Assembly (NCBI GenBank): GCA_937873245.1
Contig: CALMVY010000329.1
Coordinates: 1-11,426 of the forward strand
Origin: an uncultured Arthrobacter sp.
GTDB taxonomy: Bacteria > Actinomycetota > Actinomycetes > Actinomycetales > Micrococcaceae
Length of the DNA stretch: 11,426 bases
Reading direction: 5' to 3'
Below, piece after piece: positions 6,134-11,426 of the stretch. Numbering within the stretch: position 1 is the first letter of the stretch; each line of letters opens with the position of its first letter. The notes beneath the pieces are model-generated. The model saw nothing but the letters and a program-made list of their open reading frames with translations. It did not search any database and had not been told where the DNA came from. The position numbers were made by a program, and so were the translations under genes.

Positions 6134-6670
6134 TCAGTTCCCCTTTTCGGCCTGCCGGCGGAGCAGGGTCGGCACGATAACCAGCAGGACCAGCAGCACA
6201 ACCAACAGCACCGCACCGGCCCACAGCCCCGCCGCCCGGCCGGCTGTGACGTCAAAAACCAGCGCCGAGGTGCCAACGCTGAGGAGCCCGACGCAGGCAA
6301 GGGACACCTTGGCGATCCGGTCCGCGCTGGACACAAGGGCCTCCCGGAGGTGCAGCCGGAACAGGCGGCGGTGCACGCTCACGGGAAGCAGGATCAGGGC
6401 GGTGGTGAGGGCGGCCAGTGCCACGTTGGCGAGGTAAAGAGTGGTCTGGTAATCGTCCAGCGTCTCGAACCTGGACTGGAACGGCAGGGTCAGCAGGAAG
6501 CCCGCCAGGATCTGCACGCCCGTCTGCAGTACCCGCAGTTCCTGCAGAAGTTCCATCCAGTTGCGGTCCAGTTTTTCGATGGCGGACTCGTTGCGTTCGT
6601 CCTGGACGGGCGCCTTCGTTCGGCCCGCGGGGGACTCGTTCGGAGTGGACTCCGGTTCTAAATCGGACAC
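6134..6670 (-). CDS. DUF6328 family membrane protein
   Basis: Function unknown; small actinobacterial membrane protein. The first 30 or so residues are hydrophilic and charged, then comes the family core LLQELRVLQTGVQILAGFLLTLPFQSRF (41-68). Four membrane segments are expected near 50-64, 77-98, 121-141 and 148-170; a basic loop VHRRLFRLHLREAL lies between the second and third, and the tail RRQAEKGN is basic. I place the start at the GTG at 6670 because GGAGG lies five bases before it; a GTG at 6682 would add four residues but has no ribosome-binding site. It is the first gene of a two-gene unit with DUF6766 and is read divergently from the dehydrogenase gene. Confidence 0.83.
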   Translation of the reverse strand: MSDLEPESTPNESPAGRTKAPVQDERNESAIEKLDRNWMELLQELRVLQTGVQILAGFLLTLPFQSRFETLDDYQTTLYLANVALAALTTALILLPVSVHRRLFRLHLREALVSSADRIAKVSLACVGLLSVGTSALVFDVTAGRAAGLWAGAVLLVVLLVLLVIVPTLLRRQAEKGN

Positions 6671-6718
6671 TTGCGCCTCCACGTGGATGATGGCCGGGCT
6701 GCGGTGGCAGTCAACTTC

Positions 6719-6747
6719 AACCTAGGCTTGAGCGTTGCGAAATTCAA
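6719..6747 (-). promoter_or_regulatory. Promoter of the DUF6328-DUF6766 unit
   Basis: On the minus strand TTGAAT (6747-6742) and TAGGTT (6724-6719) are separated by exactly 17 bases; TTGA of the -35 and T-A---T of the -10 are conserved. The predicted start near 6712 gives a leader of about 42 bases with the GGAGG ribosome-binding site at its end. Confidence 0.55.
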
Positions 6748-6756
6748 GCCGATACT
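6728..6756 (+). promoter_or_regulatory. Promoter 1 of the dehydrogenase gene, overlapping the opposite promoter
   Basis: TTGAGC (6728-6733), 17 bases, GATACT (6751-6756). The -35 matches TTGACA at the first four bases, and the -10 matches TATAAT at four of six. It occupies the same DNA as the minus-strand promoter: each spacer holds the other's -35 box. Confidence 0.45.
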
Positions 6757-6760
6757 AAGG

Positions 6761-6789
6761 TTGCTGATGAATCCCCGGTAGGGTGTAAT
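6761..6789 (+). promoter_or_regulatory. Promoter 2 of the dehydrogenase gene
   Basis: TTGCTG (6761-6766), 17 bases, TGTAAT (6784-6789). The -10 matches TATAAT at five of six, while the -35 keeps only TTG. The transcript start would be near 6796, about 90 bases before the ATG. It does not overlap the minus-strand promoter. Confidence 0.45.
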
Positions 6790-6884
6790 TGTTTACTCCG
6801 TGGGGGACGCGCCGCAGGTCCGGGCCATCGCCCGCGACCCGCGGAAACAGCCCCTGGAAAACCGACACGTTGGGTAGGTTGACT

Positions 6885-7784
6885 ATGAGTGATTCAAGCA
6901 AACAGCAGGACCAGCCGCGGGACCCCCGCGGCGGCTACTACTCCGGGTCGTTCCCGGAGCAGGTGCAGGAACAGCCCGGCCTCACCGCGCCCATGGACCC
7001 CCAGCCGGACCACGGCGAAGAGAGCTACGAAGGCAGCGGCGCCCTGACAGGGAAGGCCGCGCTGATCACCGGCGGGGACTCCGGGATCGGCAAGGCCGTG
7101 GCCATTGCGTTCGCCCGGGAGGGGGCCGACGTCGCCATCTCCTATCTTCCGGAAGAGGAAGCCGACGCCCAGGACACTGCCGCGTGGATCCGCAAAGCCG
7201 GCCGAAAGGCGCTGCTGATCGCCGGGGATGGGCGCAACGAGGATTTCGCCACCAGGCTCGTCGACGATGCGATCGCCGAGTTCGGCCGTCTCGACGTCGT
7301 AGTGCTGAACGCCGCCTACCAGAAGAACCGCGACAGCTTCGAGTCGCTCCCCACTGAGGAGTTCGACCGCGTCTTCCAGACCAACCTCTACTCGCTGATC
7401 TGGACCGCGCGGGCCGCTGTGCCGCACCTGAAGGAGGGCGCGTCGATCATCACGACGGCGTCAATCCAGGCGTTCAACCCTTCCCCCGGGCTGATCGACT
7501 ACGCCATGACCAAGGCCGCGCAGGTCGCCTTCACCAAGGCCCTGGCCCAGGAGCTCGGCCCGAAGGGAATCCGCGTCAACGCCGTTGCCCCCGGGCCCAT
7601 CTGGACACCGCTGATCCCGGCGACCGAGTGGCCGGAGAAGCTGCCGACTTTCGGCCAGGACACCCCGCTGCAGCGCGCGGGGCAGCCGGCCGAACTCGCA
7701 CCGGCCTACGTGCTCCTGGCCTCCGATCACGGCTCCTACATCTCCGGCGCCGTCTTGCCCGTCACGGGCGGCAAAGGCCTCTGA
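6885..7784 (+). CDS. SDR family oxidoreductase, GS39/YghA-like
   Basis: NAD(P)-dependent short-chain dehydrogenase, 299 residues. It has the roughly 45-residue Pro/Gly/Gln-rich N-terminal extension (DPRGGYYSGSFPEQVQEQPGL...MDPQPDHGEESYEGSG) that marks the subfamily of E. coli YghA and Bacillus general stress protein 39 (YdaD). The Rossmann core follows: TGGDSGIGK cofactor loop (62-70), LNAAYQ (141-146, in place of the usual NNAG), Asn167, Ser193 and the catalytic YAMTK (Tyr206, Lys210), then NAVAPGPIWTPL. The substrate is unknown; aldehydes are plausible. I use the ATG at 6885 (AGG about seven bases upstream); the open frame to 6789 adds residues unlike the family. It is followed after 70 bases by the acidic protein gene, probably in one transcript. 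Confidence 0.9.
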   Translation: MSDSSKQQDQPRDPRGGYYSGSFPEQVQEQPGLTAPMDPQPDHGEESYEGSGALTGKAALITGGDSGIGKAVAIAFAREGADVAISYLPEEEADAQDTAAWIRKAGRKALLIAGDGRNEDFATRLVDDAIAEFGRLDVVVLNAAYQKNRDSFESLPTEEFDRVFQTNLYSLIWTARAAVPHLKEGASIITTASIQAFNPSPGLIDYAMTKAAQVAFTKALAQELGPKGIRVNAVAPGPIWTPLIPATEWPEKLPTFGQDTPLQRAGQPAELAPAYVLLASDHGSYISGAVLPVTGGKGL

Positions 7785-7854
7785 GCCGCGTCACGGCATG
7801 TCAGCGAGCTCCAAAGAACCACGCAGTTCACCATTCCAGTACGGGAGGAACAGC

Positions 7855-8373
7855 ATGACCGAGGAAAAGCAGCAGGAACCGATCGAGGAAGCCGGCGGCT
7901 ACGGAACGCCGACAGCGGAGCAGGAGCTGCCCGGCGGAGACACCAGGAAGTTCGCCCAGCCCCGCGAAGAAGAAGCTTTCGAAGCCGCTGGACTCAGCCA
8001 GGACAGCCCGGACGGCGAGACATACCCGGCCGGCGCCCCGGACCTGAGCCAGTTCGGCGCCGAAGACCAGGACAGTGCAGGAGAACCCGGGGCAGGACGC
8101 TTCGGAGGAACGGAGGAACAGATGAGTTCGGAAAACGCCAGTACAGCCCCCGGCTACGACGCCGACGCCACGGAGAATTCCGAGGCGGCCATGCCGTCCG
8201 CTGAGGCCGAGATGGATGAGACCAACACCGAAGAGCCCGACGCCGGACGGCCGTTCTCCTCGGAGCCCGGCCAGGATGCTGCCGGGCTGCCGGACGGCTC
8301 AGGAACGGACCTGCCTGAGGACAAAACCCCGAAGGATGATGGCGACGACGAGGAATCGTTCGACGCCGGATAA
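7855..8373 (+). CDS. Highly acidic, probably disordered hypothetical protein (172 aa)
   Basis: No known domain is recognised. The start is clear: GGGAGGAA six bases before the ATG. By count the 172 residues hold about 47 Asp/Glu against eight Lys/Arg, no Cys, Trp or His, and much Gly, Pro, Ser and Ala. That composition predicts an intrinsically disordered soluble protein with a net charge near -39. There is no signal peptide or membrane segment. The most acidic part is the C-terminus (EDKTPKDDGDDEESFD). The N-terminal PIEEAGGYGTPTAEQELPGGDTRKF resembles short, conserved-looking segments more than random filler. It lies directly behind the stress-type dehydrogenase and before a strong terminator, suggesting the same transcript. 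Roles such as hydration protection or binding a basic partner are guesses. Confidence 0.75.
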   Translation: MTEEKQQEPIEEAGGYGTPTAEQELPGGDTRKFAQPREEEAFEAAGLSQDSPDGETYPAGAPDLSQFGAEDQDSAGEPGAGRFGGTEEQMSSENASTAPGYDADATENSEAAMPSAEAEMDETNTEEPDAGRPFSSEPGQDAAGLPDGSGTDLPEDKTPKDDGDDEESFDAG

Positions 8374-8411
8374 CGACTCCGCGCGCCGACAAAGCCGCCG
8401 TGCGAAGCAAC

Positions 8412-8458
8412 GAAGGCCGGGACCCGAACACCCACGTGGAGTTCGGATCCCGGCCTTC
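8412..8458. terminator. Strong bidirectional terminator hairpin
   Basis: GAAGGCCGGGACCCGAAC (8412-8429) pairs with GTTCGGATCCCGGCCTTC (8441-8458), 17 of 18 positions matching, around an 11-base loop that itself contains CCACGTGG. It sits between the convergent acidic-protein and permease genes, 38 bases after one stop and 39 before the other, so it can serve both. No T-run is seen. Confidence 0.8.
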
Positions 8459-8497
8459 CGGCTAATGCGGCGGCGCCCGGTTTCTTGGGCGGCGGCG

Positions 8498-9835
8498 CTA
8501 GCGGCGCTTCTTCGGCGTGCGCTTGACGGCAGCCGTGGCAGCGGCCACGGCGCCTTCCGTCTCGGGCTCGGCCACCGTGCCGCGGACCTTCGCGATCGCC
8601 GTCATGCCGTGGTAGATCACCAGCGCCGCCGCGGAGCCCAGGGCGATGCCGGTGAATACCAGGTCGCCGATGGTCCAGGTGTAGTCGGCGATGCCGACGA
8701 TCAGTGCGACGGCGGCCGTGGTCAGGTTGATCGGGTTGGAGAAGTTCACCTTGGCCTGCACCCAGATCTTGACGCCCAGAACGCCGATCATGCCGTAGAG
8801 CATCGTCGCCGCTCCACCCAGCACACCGGCCGGGACGGTGGCGATCAGCTCGCCGAACTTCGGCGAGAAGCTCAGCACGATGGCGAAGAGGCCGGCCACC
8901 CAGTAGGCCGCCGTCGAATAGACCTTGGTGGCGGCCATGACGCCGATGTTTTCCGCGTACGTGGTGGTGCCGGAGCCGCCGCCCATGCCGGCCAGCACGG
9001 TGGCGGCACCGTCGGCCATCAGCGCCCGCCCGGAGACGCCGTCGAGGTTCTGGCCGGTCATGGCGGACACGGACTTCACGTGGCCGATGTTCTCCGCCAC
9101 GAGCACCAGCACCACCGGCACGAACAGGCCAACGACACCGAGGTGGAATTCGGGGGTCTGGAAGAACGGCAGCCCCACCCAGGCGGCGGAGTCCATCTTG
9201 GAGAAGTCCACCTCGCCGCGGATCATCGCCACGAGGTAGCCGACCACCACACCGACCAGGATGCTCAACCGGCCCAGGATTCCGCGGAAGAAGACGCTGA
9301 CCACGATGATTGTGGCCAGGGTGATGAGGGCCGTGATCGGAGCGGCGTCGAAGTTGTTCTTCGCTGCCGGGGCCAGGTTGAGACCGATCAGGCCCACGAT
9401 TGCGCCGGTCACGATGGGCGGCATCAGGCGGTTGATCCAGCCGGCGCCGAACTTCTGCACGATCGCGCCGATGACCGCCAGCCCGACGCCGGCCAGCACC
9501 ACGCCGCCGAGCGCGCCGGCGACGCCGAACTGCTGCTGCGAGGCCATGATGGGTGCGATGAACGCGAAGCTGGATCCGAGGTAGCTGGGCACCTGGCCCT
9601 TGGTGATGACCAGGAACAGCAGCGTGCCGATGCCGGAGAAGAAGAGCGTGGTGGCCGGCGGCATGCCCGTGATGATCGGGACCAGGAACGTGGCACCGAA
9701 CATGGCGACAACGTGCTGCATCCCGACGCCAAGAGTCAGCGGCCAGGCAAGGCGCTCATCCGGCTTCACCACCTCACCGGGGCGGATGGATTTGCCGTTG
9801 CCGTGGAGCTTCCATTTGGTACCGAGCATGCTCAT
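8498..9835 (-). CDS. uraA: Uracil-xanthine permease family transporter (NCS2, UraA-like)
   Basis: Membrane symporter importing uracil or a related nucleobase with protons. The 445-residue protein is hydrophobic throughout, matching the 14-helix UraA fold. Key family stretches: LGVGMQHVVAMFGATFLVPIITG (35-57), SSFAFIAP (88-95), LMPPIVTGAIVGLIGLNLA (137-155), AENIGHVKSVSAMTG (247-261, Glu248 at the UraA Glu241 position) and GSGTTTYAENIGVMAATKVYS (288-308, Glu295 at the UraA Glu290 position), then GAATMLYGMIGVLGVKIWV. The 'TTTYAENIGV' form is that of uracil rather than xanthine/urate members, where NQNxGV-type sequences occur. The tail after 420 is Ala/Glu-rich and ends in basic KRTPKKRR. AAAGG lies about nine bases before the ATG. 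It is divergent from the RutE-like gene. Confidence 0.93.
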   Translation of the reverse strand: MSMLGTKWKLHGNGKSIRPGEVVKPDERLAWPLTLGVGMQHVVAMFGATFLVPIITGMPPATTLFFSGIGTLLFLVITKGQVPSYLGSSFAFIAPIMASQQQFGVAGALGGVVLAGVGLAVIGAIVQKFGAGWINRLMPPIVTGAIVGLIGLNLAPAAKNNFDAAPITALITLATIIVVSVFFRGILGRLSILVGVVVGYLVAMIRGEVDFSKMDSAAWVGLPFFQTPEFHLGVVGLFVPVVLVLVAENIGHVKSVSAMTGQNLDGVSGRALMADGAATVLAGMGGGSGTTTYAENIGVMAATKVYSTAAYWVAGLFAIVLSFSPKFGELIATVPAGVLGGAATMLYGMIGVLGVKIWVQAKVNFSNPINLTTAAVALIVGIADYTWTIGDLVFTGIALGSAAALVIYHGMTAIAKVRGTVAEPETEGAVAAATAAVKRTPKKRR

Positions 9836-9890
9836 TGCCGGGGCCTTTCAGAGAATGTGTGGCGGGGCGGGAAGGAATCTTCCGGGGGCA

Positions 9891-9896
9891 ACTTTA
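9891..9896 (-). promoter_or_regulatory. Candidate -10 box for the permease gene
   Basis: TAAAGT on the minus strand fits TAnnnT and would start the transcript near 9884, about 48 bases before the ATG. I see no convincing -35. A small hairpin GGAAG-GAAT-CTTCC lies in the resulting leader. Confidence 0.3.
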
Positions 9897-9999
9897 CCGC
9901 GCCGGTGTTTCCGGCATGCTTCGCCGCCCGCGCCGCCGCAGCTGAAGCCGGCGCCGCTGTGCCGGACGTCACGCGGCGCTACGGGAAGCGGGCGGCACA

Positions 10000-10015
10000 A
10001 GTTGAAGTTGCAACT
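10000..10015. promoter_or_regulatory. Candidate repressor operator (AGTTG/CAACT half-sites)
   Basis: AGTTG occurs at 10000-10004 and 10006-10010, and the inverted CAACT at 10011-10015. This gives a perfect 10-base palindrome AGTTGCAACT (10006-10015) inside a wider AGTTG-N6-CAACT. It lies 58 bases before the RutE-like start in the divergent gap. Such sites suit a dimeric winged-helix repressor (MarR type is a guess); no regulator gene is in the window. Confidence 0.45.
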
Positions 10016-10072
10016 ATGGACAGTATCCAGTGGCCGCCGCCCCGGCGGGCACGTCCAGCGAAAGGGATGCTC

Positions 10073-10678
10073 ATGACCATCGCCCATGACGAAGCAGTAA
10101 TCGACGCCGCCGCAGTGGACGCCATCTTTGCCGAAGCCCGCACCGCCAACACTTTCACCGGCGACGTCACCGACGAGCAGGCCCGGGCCATCTACGAACT
10201 CACCAAGTTCGGTCCCACCGCGTTCAACTCCCAGCCGCTGCGCGTGACCTACGTCCGGTCCGCGGAAGCCCGCGCCACCCTCGTCGAAACCCTCGCCAAC
10301 GGCAACCGCGCCAAAACCGCCACCGCACCGCTCGTCGCCATCCTCAGCTATGACACGTCCTGGCAGGAGCAGTGGGACAACTTCCTGCCCGGCTACAACG
10401 CCCCGAAGGCCATGTACGACGCCGACCCGGGCCTCGCCGCGGCCACCGCCAACAACAACGCCCACCTGCAGGCCGGCTACTTCATCCTCGCCGTCCGGTC
10501 CCTCGGCTTTTCCGCCGGACCCATGACGGGCGCGGACTTCACCGCGATCGACGCCGCGTTCTTCCCCGACGGCGGCCAGAAGAGCTTCCTCGTCGTCAAC
10601 ATCGGACAGCCCGCGAACGACGCCTGGGGTGCAGCGAAGCCGAAGTTCGCTTACGAGGACGTCGTCCGCACGGTCTGA
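10073..10678 (+). CDS. rutE: Malonic semialdehyde reductase, RutE-type nitroreductase-fold protein
   Basis: Flavin-dependent reductase of the nitroreductase fold that, in the E. coli Rut pathway of pyrimidine breakdown, reduces toxic malonic semialdehyde to 3-hydroxypropionate. The 201-residue length fits RutE/HadB. Landmarks: EARTANTF (21-28, compare RutE DARTHNGW), LTKFGPTAFNSQPLRVTYV (43-61), NGNRAKTATAPLVAI (76-90), NNAHLQAGYFILAVRSLGFSAGPMTGAD (128-155), AAFFPDG (161-167) and LVVNIGQP (173-180). AAAGGG lies six bases before the ATG at 10073; an ATG at 10067 would add two residues. No other rut gene is visible, so the reductase may also serve beta-alanine or 3-hydroxypropionate metabolism or general aldehyde removal. 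It is divergent from the uracil permease, which supports a pyrimidine link. Confidence 0.9.
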   Translation: MTIAHDEAVIDAAAVDAIFAEARTANTFTGDVTDEQARAIYELTKFGPTAFNSQPLRVTYVRSAEARATLVETLANGNRAKTATAPLVAILSYDTSWQEQWDNFLPGYNAPKAMYDADPGLAAATANNNAHLQAGYFILAVRSLGFSAGPMTGADFTAIDAAFFPDGGQKSFLVVNIGQPANDAWGAAKPKFAYEDVVRTV

Positions 10679-10693
10679 ACGGAAACGAACCGC

Positions 10694-10744
10694 TCACGCG
10701 GAGGTGCCTCCGGCACTGTTTCACGCGGAGGTGCCTCCGGCACT
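10694..10744. repeat. Two 24-base direct repeats, each with an internal palindrome
   Basis: The unit begins TCACGCGGAGG and ends TGCCTCCGGCACT; exact copies lie at 10694-10717 and 10721-10744, separated by GTT (period 27). Each copy can fold as GTGCC-TCC-GGCAC or as GGAGG-TG-CCTCC. They begin 16 bases after the stop of the RutE-like gene. Confidence 0.9.
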
Positions 10745-11020
10745 ATGGGGGACAGGCCGGAGGCACTCGGGACGCAATTCTGCGGTTGAGCGCAAGGCCG
10801 CATCCGGGGCCGCTTCCAGCAGCCCGCGATACCGACTCTCCATCTGCGCCAGATGGGTTTCCGCAGCCTCGCGTTCGGCGACGTCGACGATCAAGCCGAA
10901 AGCCTCCCATTGGGACAAGCTTCCGGCGTCACGCGACACCGTTCCAAAGCCAGTCCGCCTTTGAAAATGTCGGCAATCTTGCCCATGAGCCGCCGCAGAT
11001 TTTTCGTTGAACGCCAGCAC
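10721..11020 (-). pseudogene. Relic carrying a PAS-domain sensor fragment
   Basis: The open frame of 99 codons is not an intact gene. Residues about 43-74 (IVDVAEREAAETHLAQMESRYRGLLEAAPDA; bases about 10,799-10,894) closely resemble the linker and start of a PAS domain in multi-PAS histidine kinases of Proteobacteria ('...ERKAAEAHLAQMEARYRGLLEAAPDAMVVV'). The match stops at APDA, where a PAS domain should continue for about 100 residues. The rest (LRSTAELRPECL...) is unrelated and runs into the 24-base repeats. The N-terminal part (FNEKSAAAHGQDCRHFQRRTGF) matches nothing I know; a neighbouring frame from an ATG at 10986 (MGKIADIFKGG...) looks somewhat more protein-like, so a frameshift is possible. 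No ribosome-binding site is evident. It lies downstream of the lectin-like gene on the same strand. Confidence 0.5.
10731..10766 (+). terminator. Possible terminator hairpin after the RutE-like gene
   Basis: GTGCCTCCGGC (10731-10741) from the second repeat copy pairs perfectly over 11 bases with GCCGGAGGCAC (10756-10766), with a 14-base loop. The same 3' arm could instead pair with the first copy (10704-10714). No T-run follows. Confidence 0.5.
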
Positions 11021-11115
11021 GAATATTAACTTGCGGACCCGCCAAAACGATTAATGTGGCGGCGTGCTCGATTGCGATTACTACCTACGAAATTCCCGCA
11101 CGATGCGATCGCGAC
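11021..11115. other. Short gap with no gene, richer in A/T than the rest
   Basis: It contains AATATTAAC and ACGATTAATG stretches not seen elsewhere in the window. CCGCCA (11039-11044) and TGGCGG (11057-11062) could form a six-base stem with a 12-base loop, too weak to call a terminator. I see no convincing promoter or RNA gene here. Confidence 0.5.
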
Positions 11116-11426
11116 TCATCGGCTCCGGTCGGCGATGGACAAGAACCCGTGACCGAGAACCGGGCTGAACCAGCTATTCATGACGAAGCCGTCGGTCTTC
11201 TCCGTCAGGAGCTGATAGCTTTCGAAGTCGTCCGCGAATGGCGCGGTGATGTCATCGAGCAACACTTCCGCATCCTCGGAGTAAAGTCCGAGCTTTCCCT
11301 GCAGATAGGGCCGTTCGGTATCGGTAAAGGATGCGATCTCGATGTCGTTCATCCGCACGACGATGAGGTTGTCTTCCTGGGTGATCCTGAAGCTATGCCA
11401 CACGCCGATCGGGTAGGCTCCTTCTC
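11116..11426 (-). CDS. Concanavalin-like (LamG/DUF1080-type) domain protein, 3' end only
   Basis: The frame remains open to the window edge (EGAYPIG before a GTG codon at 11403), so the gene begins outside and only 102 C-terminal residues are visible. The text GVWHSFRITQEDNLIVVRMNDIEIASFTDTERPYLQGKLGLYSEDAEVLLDDI is the typical second half of a beta-sandwich of the concanavalin A-like/family 16 (3-keto-disaccharide hydrolase, DUF1080) kind: 'W-H-x-F-R-I', 'G-K-x-G-L-Y', and a closing D-D-I strand. After it comes ADDFESYQLLTEKTDGFVMNSWF, which looks like the opening strand of a second such domain that is then cut short by the stop. Sugar or surface binding is plausible, but the function is unknown. 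Codon use is less GC-biased than in the actinobacterial genes to the left, hinting at transfer or a join. Confidence 0.5.
   Translation of the reverse strand, partial: EGAYPIGVWHSFRITQEDNLIVVRMNDIEIASFTDTERPYLQGKLGLYSEDAEVLLDDITAPFADDFESYQLLTEKTDGFVMNSWFSPVLGHGFLSIADRSR

Noticed and set aside
6727..6748. HspR-type operator (HAIR, CTTGAGT-N7-ACTCAAG)
   Set aside because: CTTGAGC-N8-ATTCAAG has one extra spacer base and two mismatches, and the two arms are already explained as the opposing -35 boxes. No hsp gene is nearby.
8216..10678. An 820-codon plus-strand frame apparently fused to the RutE-like protein
   Set aside because: The first ~600 codons are the antisense of the permease and another frame of the acidic gene; only the part from 10073, with AAAGGG before its ATG, is real. 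It is not a fusion protein.
10694..10744. CRISPR array
   Set aside because: Only two repeat copies with a three-base gap, no spacer and no cas genes.
10721..11020. Intact 99-residue gene
   Set aside because: The PAS homology is cut in mid-domain, the C-terminus reads into a DNA repeat and no ribosome-binding site is evident, so it is listed as a relic.
11039..11062. CCGCCA/TGGCGG stem as a terminator for the lectin-like gene
   Set aside because: Only six pairs with a 12-base loop, no T-run, and more than 50 bases from the stop codon.

Overview
The window is high-GC DNA with short intergenic gaps, GTG/ATG starts and G/C-ending codons. The gene set (NnrD, a glycerate kinase, an actinobacterial DUF6328/DUF6766 pair, a UraA-type permease) and leaderless-type promoters point to an actinobacterium. 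I infer the Micrococcaceae (Arthrobacter/Pseudarthrobacter type), but no rRNA is present to prove it. The last ~630 bases (about 10,800 to the end) look different: they are less GC-rich and carry Proteobacteria-like protein fragments, so they may be a foreign insertion or an assembly join.

Layout. 1-200: tail of a PEBP/YbhB-type protein. 314-2403 (+): a Cof-type HAD phosphatase, a small unknown protein of 82 residues and a cytosolic glycerophosphodiester phosphodiesterase. 2420-4118 (-): NAD(P)H-hydrate dehydratase (NnrD), whose start overlaps the end of a histidine phosphatase. 4119-4283: a divergent promoter region built almost wholly of short tandem repeats. 4284-5408 (+): glycerate 2-kinase. 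5428-6670 (-): two adjacent membrane proteins, DUF6328 then DUF6766; the second is an internal duplication. 6671-6884: divergent control region in which two core promoters appear to overlap face to face. 6885-8373 (+): a GS39/YghA-type short-chain dehydrogenase followed by a very acidic, probably disordered protein. 8412-8458: strong bidirectional terminator hairpin. 8498-9835 (-): uracil permease family transporter. 9836-10072: divergent control region with AGTTG/CAACT half-sites. 10073-10678 (+): RutE-type malonic semialdehyde reductase. 10694-10766: tandem and inverted repeats. 10721-11020 (-): relic containing a PAS-sensor fragment. 11116-11426 (-): 3' end of a concanavalin-like (LamG/DUF1080-type) protein that runs off the window.

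How the genes may work together. The left half is housekeeping carbon and phosphate-ester metabolism and metabolite repair: glycerophosphodiester cleavage, glycerate phosphorylation, repair of damaged NAD(P)H, general phosphatases. The centre (5428-8373) is the best candidate for a little-described system: two small membrane proteins of unknown function transcribed away from a stress-type dehydrogenase and an acidic disordered protein, with promoters that could not easily be occupied together. The permease/reductase pair suggests pyrimidine uptake linked to removal of malonic semialdehyde, the toxic product of the Rut pathway. I saw no CRISPR array, tRNA, rRNA, transposase or integrase.
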